64,000 nucleotides of DNA from Montanilutibacter psychrotolerans. GTDB lineage: Bacteria; Pseudomonadota; Gammaproteobacteria; Xanthomonadales; Xanthomonadaceae. Below the pieces are notes generated by a model. That model did not search any database. It saw nothing but the letters and a program-made list of their open reading frames with translations, and was not told the origin of the DNA. Made by a program: the position numbers and the translations under genes. Location of the stretch: positions 124,001 to 188,000 of the forward strand of contig NZ_RIBS01000003.1 of the NCBI RefSeq assembly GCF_003719825.1, read 5' to 3'. Positions 46,314 through 56,550 of the stretch are shown here, piece by piece; position 1 is the first letter of the stretch; the number at the start of each line of letters is the position of its first letter.

Positions 46314-48899
46314 TTACGCCTTGCCGAACACCAGCTGCCCGCCCGCCGCGTCCACCTGCACGGTGTCGCCGCTGACAAACTCGCCGGCGAGGATGCGCTG
46401 CGCGAGCGGGTTCTCGAGCTGCTGCTGGATCGCGCGCTTGAGTGGCCGTGCGCCGTACACCGGATCGAAGCCGACGTTGGCCAGCAGGCCCAACGCGTCG
46501 TCCGACAGCACGAGCTTCAGGCCGCGATCGGCAAGCCGCCGCTCCAGGCCCTTGAGCTGGATGCGCGCGATTCCGCGGATCTGCTCGCGGTCGAGGGCAT
46601 GGAACACCACGATGTCGTCGAGCCGGTTGATGAATTCGGGACGAAAGTGCGACTGCACCACACCCATCACCGAGGCCTTCATCTGCGTGTAGGACTCGGG
46701 TGAATCGTCGCCGGCCATGTCCTGGATCATCTGGCTGCCCAGGTTGCTGGTCATGATGATCACCGTGTTGCGGAAGTCGACCGTGCGCCCCTGGCCATCG
46801 GTGAGGCGGCCATCGTCGAGAACCTGCAGCAGGATGTTGAACACGTCCGGGTGTGCCTTCTCCACCTCATCGAGCAGGATCACGCTGTACGGACGCCGCC
46901 GGACCGCCTCGGTGAGGTAGCCGCCCTCTTCGTAGCCGACGTAGCCCGGAGGCGCGCCGACCAGGCGACTGACCGCGTGCTTCTCCATGAACTCGCTCAT
47001 GTCGATGCGCACCATCGCGTCGCCGCTGTCAAACAGGAACTCCGCCAACGCCTTGCTCAGCTCCGTCTTGCCCACGCCGGTCGGGCCCAGGAAGAGGAAC
47101 GAACCACTCGGGCGGTTCGGGTCGGACAGGCCCGCTCGCGAGCGCCGCACCGCATCGGACACCACCTTGATCGCCTCCTGCTGGCCCACCACGCGGCCGT
47201 GCAGCACGTCCTCCATCTTCAGCAGCTTCTCGCGTTCGCCCTCGAGCATCTTGTTGACCGGAATACCGGTCCAGCGCGAGACCACCTCGGCAATTTCCTC
47301 GGCAGTCACCTTGTCCTGCAGCAGCGTGAAGCCCTTTGTCTCCACCTCCTGCGCGGCCTTCAGCTGCTTTTCCAGCTCGGGCAACGTGCCGTACTGCAAC
47401 TCGCTCATGCGCGCGAAGTCCTGCTTGCGCTGTGCCGCCTCAAGCTCCAGGCGCGCATGCTCGATCTGCTCCTTGATCCGGGTCGCGCCTTGCAGAACGG
47501 CCTTCTCGGCCTTCCACACTTCCACCAGGTCGTTGAAACCGCGCTCGAGCGTGGCGATCTCGGATTCCAGATCGGCCAGGCGCTGCTTCGATTCGGCGTC
47601 CTTCTCCTTCTTCAGCGCCTCGCGCTGGATCTTGAGCTGGATCAGGCGACGCTCCTTGCGATCGAGCTCCTCGGGCTTGGAGTCGATCTCCATGCGGATG
47701 CGCGACGCCGCCTCGTCCATCAGGTCGATCGCCTTGTCGGGCAATTGCCGATCGGCGATGTAGCGATGGCTCAACGTGGCCGCCGCGACGATGGCCGGAT
47801 CGGTGATCTCGACACCGTGGTGGACCGCGTAGCGTTCCTTCAGCCCGCGCAGGATCGCGATGGTGTCCTCCACCGTCGGCTCGCCGACGAAGACCTTCTG
47901 GAAGCGTCGTTCCAGCGCGGCGTCCTTCTCGACGTACTTGCGGTACTCGTCGAGCGTGGTAGCGCCGATGCAATGCAGTTCGCCGCGCGCGAGGGCGGGC
48001 TTGAGCATGTTGCCCGCATCCATCGAGCCTTCGGCCTTGCCGGCCCCCACCATCGTGTGCAACTCGTCGATGAACAGGATGACCTGGCCTTCGTTCTTGG
48101 CCAGATCGTTGAGCACGGCCTTGAGCCGCTCCTCGAACTCGCCGCGGAATTTCGCGCCAGCAATCAACGCGCCCATGTCGAGCGACAGCACGCGCTTGCC
48201 GCGCAGGCCTTCGGGCACTTCGTTGTTGATGATGCGCTGGGCGAGGCCTTCGACGATCGCGGTCTTGCCGACGCCGGGTTCGCCGATCAGCACCGGGTTG
48301 TTCTTGGTGCGCCGTTGCAGGACCTGGATGGTGCGGCGGATCTCCTCGTCACGCCCAACCACCGGATCGAGCTTGCCGCTCTCGGCGCGTTCGGTCAGGT
48401 CGATCGTGTACTTGTCCAGCGCCTGGCGCTGCTCCTCGGCGTTTTCCGATTGCACGGTCTCGCCGCCACGCAGCTTCTCGATCGCGGCTTCCAGCCTGGC
48501 CTTGTTCGCACCGGCCGCCTTGAGCGCGCGACCCACGTCGCCACCGTCGTCGAGCGCGGCCAGCACGAACCACTCGCTGGCGATGAACGCATCGCCACGC
48601 TTCTGCGCCAGCGTGTCGCTGACGTTGAGCAGGCGGACCAGGTCGTTGCCGAGACTGACGTTGCCGGCCTGGCCGGAGACCTTGGGCAGTTTCTCCAGCG
48701 CTTCGCCCACGCGCTCGCGCAGCAACGGGACATTGACCCCGGCCTGCGACAGCAACGGCCGCGTGCTGCCGCCGGATTGCTCCAGCAATGCGGCCAGCAG
48801 ATGGGCCGGTTCGATCAGACTGTGGTCGCGCCCCAACGCAAGCGACTGCGCATCGGCGAGCGCCTGCTGGAAGCGCGAAGTGAGCTTGTCCATCCGCAT
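46314..48899 (-). CDS. clpB: ClpB, protein disaggregase
   Basis: A hexameric AAA+ disaggregase that works with DnaK, 861 residues. The N-terminal domain starts [23 protein letters not shown]1 Walker A is [20 protein letters not shown]. The coiled-coil middle domain is about 400-530 ([20 protein letters not shown]). NBD2 has [20 protein letters not shown] and [20 protein letters not shown]. No IGF/IGL loop for ClpP is seen, as expected for ClpB. A GAGGGA ribosome-binding site precedes the ATG. A near-consensus heat-shock promoter lies upstream. Confidence 0.97.
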   Translation of the reverse strand: MRMDKLTSRFQQALADAQSLALGRDHSLIEPAHLLAALLEQSGGSTRPLLSQAGVNVPLLRERVGEALEKLPKVSGQAGNVSLGNDLVRLLNVSDTLAQKRGDAFIASEWFVLAALDDGGDVGRALKAAGANKARLEAAIEKLRGGETVQSENAEEQRQALDKYTIDLTERAESGKLDPVVGRDEEIRRTIQVLQRRTKNNPVLIGEPGVGKTAIVEGLAQRIINNEVPEGLRGKRVLSLDMGALIAGAKFRGEFEERLKAVLNDLAKNEGQVILFIDELHTMVGAGKAEGSMDAGNMLKPALARGELHCIGATTLDEYRKYVEKDAALERRFQKVFVGEPTVEDTIAILRGLKERYAVHHGVEITDPAIVAAATLSHRYIADRQLPDKAIDLMDEAASRIRMEIDSKPEELDRKERRLIQLKIQREALKKEKDAESKQRLADLESEIATLERGFNDLVEVWKAEKAVLQGATRIKEQIEHARLELEAAQRKQDFARMSELQYGTLPELEKQLKAAQEVETKGFTLLQDKVTAEEIAEVVSRWTGIPVNKMLEGEREKLLKMEDVLHGRVVGQQEAIKVVSDAVRRSRAGLSDPNRPSGSFLFLGPTGVGKTELSKALAEFLFDSGDAMVRIDMSEFMEKHAVSRLVGAPPGYVGYEEGGYLTEAVRRRPYSVILLDEVEKAHPDVFNILLQVLDDGRLTDGQGRTVDFRNTVIIMTSNLGSQMIQDMAGDDSPESYTQMKASVMGVVQSHFRPEFINRLDDIVVFHALDREQIRGIARIQLKGLERRLADRGLKLVLSDDALGLLANVGFDPVYGARPLKRAIQQQLENPLAQRILAGEFVSGDTVQVDAAGGQLVFGKA

Positions 48900-48947
48900 C
48901 GGGAATCCCTCGGAATGTGGTGCGGCCCGAGGCCGCGATGCCTCCTG

Positions 48948-48976
48948 AAATGCGGACCCGGGGCAGCCGATTCAAG
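48948..48976 (-). promoter_or_regulatory. Sigma-32 (RpoH) promoter of clpB
   Basis: Minus strand: CTTGAA (48976-48971), a 15-nt spacer, then CCGCATTT (48955-48948). The known RpoH consensus is CTTGAA-N13-15-CCCCATNT, so the -35 is exact and the -10 differs at one position. It lies about 50 bp upstream of the clpB start. Confidence 0.85.
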
Positions 48977-49047
48977 CGGACCCGGCGCACGGCCCGCTTG
49001 GCCGCCAGGCCGCGGGACCGGCCGCGGCGTCTGCACCGGATGCTTAC

Positions 49048-49848
49048 ATGCGCTCGTTCAAGATTCCGTGCATGGCCGCCGACCTGCCACGTTTACCGCC
49101 TCCGCCGCCCGCCCTGCACGACTGGGCGCTGCTGCTCGACGTGGACGGCACCCTGCTCGATTTCGCCGATCGCCCCGAGGCAGTGCGCGTTCCGGCGGAA
49201 CTGCTGGACACCCTCTCGCGACTTCACATCGCGCTCGACGGTGCGGTGGCGCTGGTCAGCGGGCGTCCGCTGGCCCAACTGGACGCCCTGTTCGCACCGC
49301 TGCAACTGCCCGCGGCCGGCCTGCATGGCCTGGAACTGCGCGAAGGCGGCGAGTGGGCCAGCACCGGTCAGCCACCACCGGGACTGGCCCTGGTCCGCGA
49401 CGCGGCGCAGGCGTTGGTCGACAAGTTCGACGGGGCACTGCTTGAGGACAAAGGCACCACGCTGGCCCTGCACTGGCGCGGCTCGCCTGCCGCCGAAGAG
49501 CCGCTGCACGAATTCGCGACCTCGGCGCTGATCGGCCTTCCCGGTTACCACCTGCAAGCGGGCAAGTACGTTTTCGAACTGCGCCCCGACGGCGCGGACA
49601 AAGGCCACGCGATCCTCGCGCTGATGTCGCATCCGCAGTTCCTGGACCGGCGTCCGGTGTTCGTCGGCGACGACCTCACTGACGAACAGGGCTTTGTCGC
49701 CATCAACGCGCACGGTGGCCACTCGGTGCTGGTCGGCCAGCGCACGCCGACCGCGGCGCACCACGCACTCCACGATCCGGACGCGACCCGCACCTGGCTG
49801 CGCGACGTGGCGTTGCGGTTGGCGCCCTCAGGCCCGGTGAACGGATGA
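49048..49848 (+). CDS. otsB: Trehalose-6-phosphate phosphatase
   Basis: A HAD-superfamily phosphatase that releases trehalose from trehalose 6-phosphate, the last step of the OtsAB osmoprotectant pathway. It has 266 residues from 49048; an internal ATG at 49072 (AADLPRL) is an alternative, since neither start has a strong ribosome-binding site. HAD motif I is WALLLDVDGTLLDFADRPEA. Motif II lies at VALVSGRPLAQLD. The Lys/Asp region is in LQAGKYVFELRPDGADKGHA and motif IV is PVFVGDDLTDEQGFVAINA. First gene of a three-gene operon; its stop overlaps the GH15 start (ATGA). Confidence 0.92.
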   Translation: MRSFKIPCMAADLPRLPPPPPALHDWALLLDVDGTLLDFADRPEAVRVPAELLDTLSRLHIALDGAVALVSGRPLAQLDALFAPLQLPAAGLHGLELREGGEWASTGQPPPGLALVRDAAQALVDKFDGALLEDKGTTLALHWRGSPAAEEPLHEFATSALIGLPGYHLQAGKYVFELRPDGADKGHAILALMSHPQFLDRRPVFVGDDLTDEQGFVAINAHGGHSVLVGQRTPTAAHHALHDPDATRTWLRDVALRLAPSGPVNG

Positions 49849-51623
49849 CGGCCAACCTCGACCTGGGAATCATCGGCAATGGCAGCATCGCCGCGCTTGT
49901 CGATGAGCACGCGCGCGTCGTCTGGGGCTGCGTGCCCGCGTTCGACGGGGACCCGGTGTTCTGCGCACTGCTGTCGCCCAACGAGCACCCGGGCGGCGAC
50001 TACGCGATCGAACTGGAAGATTTCGTCACTGCCGAGCAGCATTACCTGGCCAACACCGCGGTGCTGCGAACGGTGTTGCGTGACCGCCACGGTGGCGCCG
50101 TGGAAATCACCGATTTCGCGCCGCGTTGGCACCAGTACGAGCGCTTCTACCGACCGGTGATGCTGCTGCGACGCGTGCGTCCGTTGGCGGGAAGTCCGCG
50201 CGTGCGCGTGCGCCTGCGGCCGTTGGCCGACTACGGCGCGACGCAGCCGGAAATCACCTGGGGCAGCAACCACATCCGCTACCTGGTGCCCGGCTTCACG
50301 CTACGCCTGACCAGCGACGTGCCGGTGCGGCTGGTGCGCGATGCCTCGCCGTTCGTGCTCGACCGCGAGCTGCACCTCGTGCTCGGGCCGGACGAATCGC
50401 TGACCCGACCGGTGGCGGCATTCGTCCGCCACGCCGAGGAGCGCACCATCGCCTACTGGCGCGAATGGGTTCGCTTCCTGTCGATTCCGCTGGAATGGCA
50501 GGACGCGGTGATCCGCAGCGCGATCACGCTCAAGCTGTGCCAGTACGAGGAGACCGGCGCGATTGTCGCGGCGATGACCACCTCGATTCCCGAGGCGGCC
50601 CACACCGTGCGCAACTGGGACTACCGCTACTGCTGGCTGCGCGATGCGGCATTCGTGGTGCGTGCGCTGAACCGGCTCGGCGCCACGCGCACGATGGAGG
50701 GCTACATCGGCTACGTGTTCAACATCGCCAGTGCCGACGGCAAGATGCAGCCGCTGTACGGCATCGGCTTCGAGCGCGAGTTGTCCGAGGACGTCGTCCC
50801 TTCCCTGTCTGGCTACCGCGGCATGGGGCCCGTCCGGCGCGGCAACCTGGCATGGCTGCAAAGCCAGCACGATGTCTACGGCAGCGTGGTGCTCGCATCC
50901 ACCCAACTGTTCTTCGACCAGCGCCTGAACCGGCCCGGCGACGTCGCCACGTTCGAGCAACTGGAAGCGCACGGCGAGCGCGCGCACGCGTTGTACGACC
51001 AGCCCGATGCCGGACTGTGGGAGTTCCGCGGCCGCGCCGAGGTGCATACCTACTCCAGCGTGATGTGCTGGGCCGGGTGCGACCGGCTCGCGCGGATCGC
51101 CGCACAGCTCGGCCTGGCCGACCGCAGCGCGCACTGGCGCCACCGGGCCGACACCATGCAGGCCAAGATCCTCGAGCATGCCTACGACGCGCGGCTGGGC
51201 CACTTCGTCGAGTCGCTCGACGGCAGTCGCCTGGATGCTTCGCTGCTGTTGCTGGCCGACCTGGGCTTCGTCGCTGCCGACGATCCGCGGTTCGTGGCGA
51301 CGGTCGAGGCGGTCGGCCGTGCGCTGCGGCGTGGCGATGCGCTGTTCCGCTACATCGCCCCGGACGACTTCGGCGAGCCGGAGACCAGCTTCACGATCTG
51401 CACGTTCTGGTACATCGATGCGCTGGCTGCGATCGGCCGCATCGACGAGGCGCGCGCGATGTTCGAACGCATCCTGGCCCGGCGCAACCCACTGGGGCTG
51501 ATGTCGGAAGACCTCGAGTTCGATGGCGGCGAAGCCTGGGGCAACTTCCCGCAAACCTATTCGCATGTCGGGCTGATCATCGCCGCGATGCGATTGAGCA
51601 GACCGTGGCAGGACGCCGCATGA
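49845..51623 (+). CDS. Glycoside hydrolase family 15 protein (glucoamylase/trehalase-like)
   Basis: A 592-residue protein without a signal peptide, so cytoplasmic. The N-terminal domain starts LDLGIIGNGSIAALVDEHAR. The (alpha/alpha)6 barrel has RNWDYRYCWLRDAAFVVRAL. The first catalytic-acid region is DAGLWEFRGRAEVHTYSSVM and the second is LGLMSEDLEFDGGEAWGNFP with QTYSHVGLIIAAMRLS. GH15 enzymes hydrolyse alpha-glucosides; some bacterial members are trehalases. Its place between otsB and otsA, coupled by ATGA to otsB, suggests it acts on trehalose or on a glucan feeding it; which of these is not decided by the sequence. Confidence 0.9.
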   Translation: MTANLDLGIIGNGSIAALVDEHARVVWGCVPAFDGDPVFCALLSPNEHPGGDYAIELEDFVTAEQHYLANTAVLRTVLRDRHGGAVEITDFAPRWHQYERFYRPVMLLRRVRPLAGSPRVRVRLRPLADYGATQPEITWGSNHIRYLVPGFTLRLTSDVPVRLVRDASPFVLDRELHLVLGPDESLTRPVAAFVRHAEERTIAYWREWVRFLSIPLEWQDAVIRSAITLKLCQYEETGAIVAAMTTSIPEAAHTVRNWDYRYCWLRDAAFVVRALNRLGATRTMEGYIGYVFNIASADGKMQPLYGIGFERELSEDVVPSLSGYRGMGPVRRGNLAWLQSQHDVYGSVVLASTQLFFDQRLNRPGDVATFEQLEAHGERAHALYDQPDAGLWEFRGRAEVHTYSSVMCWAGCDRLARIAAQLGLADRSAHWRHRADTMQAKILEHAYDARLGHFVESLDGSRLDASLLLLADLGFVAADDPRFVATVEAVGRALRRGDALFRYIAPDDFGEPETSFTICTFWYIDALAAIGRIDEARAMFERILARRNPLGLMSEDLEFDGGEAWGNFPQTYSHVGLIIAAMRLSRPWQDAA

Positions 51624-51642
51624 GCACGCACGGAGCACGCGC

Positions 51643-53010
51643 ATGGGTCGACTGGTCGTAGTTTCCAATCGTGTCACGTTGCCCGACGAAAACCGCGCCG
51701 GCGGGCTTGCCGTTGCCGTGCACGGCGCCCTGCGGGAGAGCGGCGGGCTGTGGTTCGGATGGAGCGGACGCATCGACCCGGAAACCTCGGGACAGCTGCG
51801 CGAGCGGCACGACGGCAACATCCACTACGCGACGATGGACCTGTCGCACCGCGACCATGCCGACTACTACGACGGCTTCGCCAATCGCACGCTGTGGCCA
51901 TTGCTGCACTTCCGCATGGACCTTGTCGACTACAGCCGCGAAACCCACGCCGGCTACCGACGCGTCAACGCGCTGTTCGCGCAGAAGCTCGTGCCGTTGC
52001 TGCACACCGACGACACCATCTGGGTGCACGACTACCACCTGATTCCGATGGCCCAGCAGCTCCGCGTGCACGGCGTGCGCTGCCGGCTCGGCTTCTTCCT
52101 CCACGTGCCCATGCCGTCATCGGACCTGCTCGCCGCCCTGCCCGATCACGCAAGACTGTTCGAGGACCTGTCCTCGTACGACCTGATCGGGTTCCAGACC
52201 ACACGCGACCTGGAACGCTTCCAGGATTACGTGCGCCTGTTCGGGCGAGGACGTGTGATCAGGAGCGGCGTGCTGGAAACCTATGGCGGCCATCGCCTTC
52301 GCGCGGGGGCGTTTCCGATCAGCATCGACACGCCGATGATCGCTTCGCAGGCGGCGGCTGCGATCAGCAAGGCAAGTGTCCGGCGACTCGCTGCCAGCCT
52401 GTCGCGGCGCGCACTGGCGATCGGTGTCGACCGGCTCGACTACTCCAAGGGCCTGCCCGAACGCTTCCGCGCGTTCGCTCGCTACCTCGAGCGCCATCCC
52501 GGCCAGCGCGGCAAGCTCACCTACCTGCAGATCGCCCCCGTCTCGCGCAGCGGCGTGGCCGAGTACCGCGCGCTGCGCGGCGAACTCGAACAACTGGCCG
52601 GTCACATCAACGGTGGCCACGCCGACGCCGACTGGACGCCGATGCGCTACGTCAACCGAAACTACCCGCATGCCTCGCTGACCGGCTTCTATCGGCTGGC
52701 GCGGGTCGGCCTGGTGACGCCTCTGCGCGACGGCATGAACCTGGTCGCGAAGGAGTTCGTCGCCGCGCAGGACCCGGAAGACCCCGGCGTGCTGGTGCTG
52801 TCGTCGTTCGCCGGCGCCGCGCGCGAGTTGCACGAGGCACTGATAGTGAACCCCTACGACATCGACGGCGTCGCCGATGCGATCGAGATGGCCGTCACCA
52901 TGCCGCTGGCCGAACGACGCGAGAGATGGCAGGCGATGATGGCGCAGCTACAGGAGCACGACATCGTCGCATGGCGACGCGACTACCTGCGGGCACTGCG
53001 CGAGGGATGA
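51643..53010 (+). CDS. otsA: Trehalose-6-phosphate synthase
   Basis: A GT20 glycosyltransferase that makes trehalose 6-phosphate from UDP-glucose and glucose 6-phosphate. It has 455 residues. The N-terminus [20 protein letters not shown] and [20 protein letters not shown] carry the phosphate-binding loop. Also conserved are [55 protein letters not shown] and the nucleotide-sugar region [19 protein letters not shown]. It starts 19 bp after the GH15 stop. Its stop is 3 bp from the convergent permease stop, so there is no room for a private terminator. Confidence 0.95.
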   Translation: MGRLVVVSNRVTLPDENRAGGLAVAVHGALRESGGLWFGWSGRIDPETSGQLRERHDGNIHYATMDLSHRDHADYYDGFANRTLWPLLHFRMDLVDYSRETHAGYRRVNALFAQKLVPLLHTDDTIWVHDYHLIPMAQQLRVHGVRCRLGFFLHVPMPSSDLLAALPDHARLFEDLSSYDLIGFQTTRDLERFQDYVRLFGRGRVIRSGVLETYGGHRLRAGAFPISIDTPMIASQAAAAISKASVRRLAASLSRRALAIGVDRLDYSKGLPERFRAFARYLERHPGQRGKLTYLQIAPVSRSGVAEYRALRGELEQLAGHINGGHADADWTPMRYVNRNYPHASLTGFYRLARVGLVTPLRDGMNLVAKEFVAAQDPEDPGVLVLSSFAGAARELHEALIVNPYDIDGVADAIEMAVTMPLAERRERWQAMMAQLQEHDIVAWRRDYLRALREG

Positions 53011-53013
53011 TCG

Positions 53014-54621
53014 TCAGTCGGCGATGGCGACGTCGTCGGCAAGGATCGGGCGGGCCTGCAGCGACAGCAACCCGAGCAGCGCCGCCAGCGCCGCGTACGC
53101 CCCCACGAACTGCCACGACACCTGCCTCGGCAAGCCCTCCAGCATCCACGGCAGGTAGATGCCGCCCTGCGGGTGCACCGAGTGGATCACACCGAACAAG
53201 GCCAGTACCGCGCCGACGATCAGGAACATCGACGCGCGTCGCAGCCTGCCGTCGATCATCGCCGCCACGGCCGAGATCCAGATCATCGCGGTGATGATGA
53301 AGCCGTTGCCCAACGCCACGATCACCGCCATTTCCGGCAAGCCGTGGCCGTCGCTGGCCGACATCAGCGCCGCCAGCCGATCTGACGCGATCCAGGCCGG
53401 ATTGCCGACCTTGATCGACAGCATGTACGCCACCGATGGCAGGAAGCCGAGCACCATGGCCATCGTGTGCCGGGGCGGCGTTGCGCGGAACGCCTGCGTG
53501 GTGATGTCCAGCGCGACGTAGACGATGATCGGCGCCAGCACGGCCAGGGGCAGCCACTGCACGAGCCCGGACACCACACCGAGCATGCCGCCGATGCCGA
53601 TGAACAGGCCGGTCAGCAGCGTGTAGCCGCTGCGTGCGCCCATGTGCTTGTAGGCGGGCTGGCCGATGTAGGGTGTGGTCTGCGCCACGCCGCCGCAGAC
53701 GCCCGCAACCAGCGTCGAGAAGGCTTCGGCAAGCAGGATGTCGCGCGTGCGGTAATCGTCGCCGGCGGCTCGCGCGCTCTCGCTGACGTTGATGCCGCCG
53801 ACCACCATCAACAGGCCGAACGGCAGCAGCAGCGGGAGGTAGGGCACGGTGTACCGCAGACCGTCGATGAAGCCCAGCGACGGCCACGGCAGCACCACCT
53901 GGAGCGACGTCGCCTGCGGCCACGCGAAGCCCGCTGCGCCGAACCCCATCGCCCCGAGCGCGTAGTACAGCGCGGTGCCGAACACGAACGCGACGAGAAC
54001 ACCGGGCAACTTCACCGGCAGGCGCCCCTTCGCCACCAGCACGTACAGCAGCAGGCCCAGCGTCACGAAGCCGACCACCGGCGAGCGCAACGCTTCCACC
54101 AGCGGGAGGAATCCCATCAGCACCAGCGCGATACCGGCGATCGACCCGAGCAGGCCGGCGCGCGGCACCAGCCGCGTCACCGCCTCGCCGGCAAACGACA
54201 GCACGAACTTCAGCAGGCCCATCACCACCAGCGACGCCATGCCCAGCTGCCAGGTGGCGATCGCGGCGGCGGCCACGTCCATGCCCTGCTGTTTGAACGC
54301 GACAAACGCCGGTCCCAGCACCAGCAGCGCCATGCCGATGCTGGTCGGTGCATCCAGGCCAAGCGGCATGGCGGTGACGTCGTCGCGACCCGTGCGTTGC
54401 GCGAGCCGTCGCGCCATCACCGTGTAGATCAGATTGCCGACCAGCACGCCAAGCGCCGTGCCCGGAAACATCCGCGCGAACACCACCTCGGCCGGGAAGC
54501 CGAAGATGCCCACCAGGGCCGCGGCGATGAAGCCGAGGATCGACAGGTTGTCGACCACCAGGCCGAAGAATCCGTTGATGTCGCCGGCGACAAACCAGCG
54601 CGGCGAGGAGGAAGGGGGCAT
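53014..54621 (-). CDS. NCS2/xanthine-uracil-type permease
   Basis: A 535-residue inner-membrane transporter with about 12-14 helices. The start at 54621 gives the natural N-terminus (SSSPRWFVAGDINGFFGLVV). Characteristic stretches are TAMPLGLDAPTSIGMALLV, YLPLLLPFGLLMVVGGINVS, CGGVAQTTPYIGQPAYKHMG and LAPIIVYVALDITTQAF. This resembles the nucleobase:cation symporter-2 / AzgA-like group, but substrate residues are not clear, so the cargo is unassigned. It is divergent from the 54923 gene across 301 bp. The longer upstream frame is Arg-rich and not membrane-like. Confidence 0.82.
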   Translation of the reverse strand: MPPSSSPRWFVAGDINGFFGLVVDNLSILGFIAAALVGIFGFPAEVVFARMFPGTALGVLVGNLIYTVMARRLAQRTGRDDVTAMPLGLDAPTSIGMALLVLGPAFVAFKQQGMDVAAAAIATWQLGMASLVVMGLLKFVLSFAGEAVTRLVPRAGLLGSIAGIALVLMGFLPLVEALRSPVVGFVTLGLLLYVLVAKGRLPVKLPGVLVAFVFGTALYYALGAMGFGAAGFAWPQATSLQVVLPWPSLGFIDGLRYTVPYLPLLLPFGLLMVVGGINVSESARAAGDDYRTRDILLAEAFSTLVAGVCGGVAQTTPYIGQPAYKHMGARSGYTLLTGLFIGIGGMLGVVSGLVQWLPLAVLAPIIVYVALDITTQAFRATPPRHTMAMVLGFLPSVAYMLSIKVGNPAWIASDRLAALMSASDGHGLPEMAVIVALGNGFIITAMIWISAVAAMIDGRLRRASMFLIVGAVLALFGVIHSVHPQGGIYLPWMLEGLPRQVSWQFVGAYAALAALLGLLSLQARPILADDVAIAD

Positions 54622-54922
54622 CGGAGGTTCCGGGGCGGGTGGTGGTTCCACGCACGATACGGCGCGCGGGCGGGATGCAGGGTCGTTTGCGGGCGCCGGG
54701 GCGCCTTGGCGGAGTGTACGGAGGCGGTGCCCCGTCCGGCTTTGCCGCGGCGGGTGCCAACGGCGCGATTGTCGCGGCGCGATTTCCTCGGCGCGATCGT
54801 CTGGGCGCGACTGCCTCCTCCGGTCGGACGCTTGGCATTGCACTCGCCATTGCCCTCGATACCGTGGGGCGCACCGCGCGTGCTTCGCCGTCGCCACGTG
54901 ACCGCTTGCGTACCATCGACGC

Positions 54923-56053
54923 ATGCCCATATTCCGCATCCTCGTCCTGGGCGGCTACGGCCAGTTCGGCCAACGCATCGTCGCCGCGCTCGCGCGCGAT
55001 GCGGACCTGCTGTTGCTGGTTTCCGGGCGGCACGTCGATGCCGCGCAGCGACTGGTCGACCGGCTCGCCGACGGTGCCTTGGCCGGCCTGCAAGCCGTCG
55101 CGATCGACCTCGGCGCACCCGACTTCGCCGATCGGCTGGCGGCGCTGGCGCCGCACCTGGTGATCCATACGGCCGGGCCGTTCCAGGGCAGCGACTACCG
55201 CGTCGCCCGCGCGTGCCTGGCCTGCGGCGCGCACTACGTCGACCTCGCCGACGGCCGTGAATTCGTGCGGGGCATCGACGCACTCGATGCCGCCGCGCAA
55301 GCCGCCTGGCGTTGGGTGATCGCCGGCGCCAGCAGCGTGCCGGGACTCAGTACGGCAGTGGTGGAGCACCTGCTGCCGCAGTTCTCGCGGCTGGATTCGA
55401 TTGAGGCGGCGATCAGCCCGGGCAATCGCACCGATCGCGGGCTGGCCACCACGCGCGCGATCCTCGGCTACGTCGGCCAGCCGTACCGGCTGCTGCGCGA
55501 CGGGCGCTGGACCAGCGTGCACGGCTGGCAATCGCTGCGTCGTCTGCGCGTGCGCGGCGCGGGCACGCGTTGGCTGGCGCGTTGCGAAGTGCCCGACCTG
55601 GACGTACTTTCCGCGCGCTACCCGCAATTGCGCGATTGCGACTTCCGCGCCGGCCTGGAGCTGCGCCGAATGCACTGGGGCCTGTGGCTGGCGAGCTGGG
55701 CGGTGCGCGCGCGATTGCTGCGCAGCCTGGCGCCGTTCGCCGAGCGCCTGCTCGCAATCAGCCAGCGGTGGATCAATGCCGGCAGCGACACCGGGGTGAT
55801 GGCGATCGAACTGCGCGGACTCGACCTGGCGGGCCGGCCGTTGCGATTGCAGTGGACGTTGCTGGCGCACGATGGCGACGGCCCCCAGGTGCCGGCCACC
55901 GCGGCGGTGATTCTGGCCCGCAAGCTCGCCCGCGGCGCGTTGCCGGGCGGCGGCGCGCGAGCCTGCGTGGACCTGTTCACGCTCGATGAGTTCCTGCAGG
56001 CCCTCGACGGCCTCTCGGTCGAGACCAGCCTGCGGGTCTTGCCTGCGCTGTAG
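54923..56053 (+). CDS. Saccharopine-dehydrogenase-like NAD(P)-binding protein
   Basis: A 376-residue protein. A Rossmann N-terminus is clear: RILVLGGYGQFGQRIVAALA, then LLLVSGRHVDAAQRLVDRL. PHLVIHTAGPFQGSDYRVAR and GAHYVDLADGREFVRGIDAL are typical of the saccharopine dehydrogenase/SDR-extended group. A catalytic domain without a known substrate follows, with SSVPGLSTAVVEHLLPQFSR. The C-terminus is LDEFLQALDGLSVETSLRVL. In other bacteria this domain is often fused or adjacent to DUF4166; here a DUF4166 gene lies 0.5 kb away on the opposite strand. Cytoplasmic. Confidence 0.85.
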   Translation: MPIFRILVLGGYGQFGQRIVAALARDADLLLLVSGRHVDAAQRLVDRLADGALAGLQAVAIDLGAPDFADRLAALAPHLVIHTAGPFQGSDYRVARACLACGAHYVDLADGREFVRGIDALDAAAQAAWRWVIAGASSVPGLSTAVVEHLLPQFSRLDSIEAAISPGNRTDRGLATTRAILGYVGQPYRLLRDGRWTSVHGWQSLRRLRVRGAGTRWLARCEVPDLDVLSARYPQLRDCDFRAGLELRRMHWGLWLASWAVRARLLRSLAPFAERLLAISQRWINAGSDTGVMAIELRGLDLAGRPLRLQWTLLAHDGDGPQVPATAAVILARKLARGALPGGGARACVDLFTLDEFLQALDGLSVETSLRVLPAL

Positions 56054-56082
56054 CCGTGCCTGTCTGTAGCCCCGGCTGCGCC

Positions 56083-56550
56083 TCAGTCGAGGAATCGCAC
56101 GGCCTGCTCCGGCGTGGGCAGAGCGCAGACATCGCGGCGGCCAAACCAGCGGTACCGGTTGCGTGCGACGCGCACGTACAGCGCGTCGCGCGCGAAACGC
56201 GGCATCAGCGCCATCGCGTGCGCCACGCGCCACGCGCCGCCCAGGCCCGCCAGCACCCGGCGCACTGCGTCGGTATCGGTGCTGGCGCGCGCGAGGACAC
56301 CCGGCTGGCCGTGCTCGATCAGCAGCAACGACGATGGATCGTCCGGATCCAGCCCGTGCGCGGTGAGCAGGGCGCGGCCACTGACCGACTGCATCGACGC
56401 AAACCGGTACCTGCCGTGGCGGTCGTGACGCAGCAGGAATCGCACCCAGCCGTTGCACAGCACGCAGACGCCATCGAACACGATGGTCGCGCCGCCCGTG
56501 CGCGCGGCGGATGCACGTGCCGCGGCGCCATCGGGCGCCTCACTCGACAT
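56083..56550 (-). CDS. DCC-family (DUF393) thiol-disulfide protein
   Basis: A 155-residue protein from the ATG at 56550. The family motif is IVFDGVCVLCNGWVRFLLRH, with a CxLC pair after a D-G, typical of the DCC1-like thiol/disulfide fold. RYRFASMQSVSGRALLTAHG follows. LARASTDTDAVRRVLAGLGG and a basic C-terminal membrane-associated stretch (RVARNRYRWFGRRDVCALPT) complete it. The start lies 11 bases inside the DUF4166 gene, so translation is coupled. The biochemical role of the family is unknown; linkage with DUF4166 and the 54923 gene suggests a common redox or membrane-lipid-related task. Confidence 0.85.
   Translation of the reverse strand: MSSEAPDGAAARASAARTGGATIVFDGVCVLCNGWVRFLLRHDRHGRYRFASMQSVSGRALLTAHGLDPDDPSSLLLIEHGQPGVLARASTDTDAVRRVLAGLGGAWRVAHAMALMPRFARDALYVRVARNRYRWFGRRDVCALPTPEQAVRFLD

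Noticed and set aside
52895-56458. Minus-strand frame of about 1187 codons across otsA end, permease and the 54923 gene
   Set aside because: Crosses several well-supported genes in other frames and shows no coherent domain.
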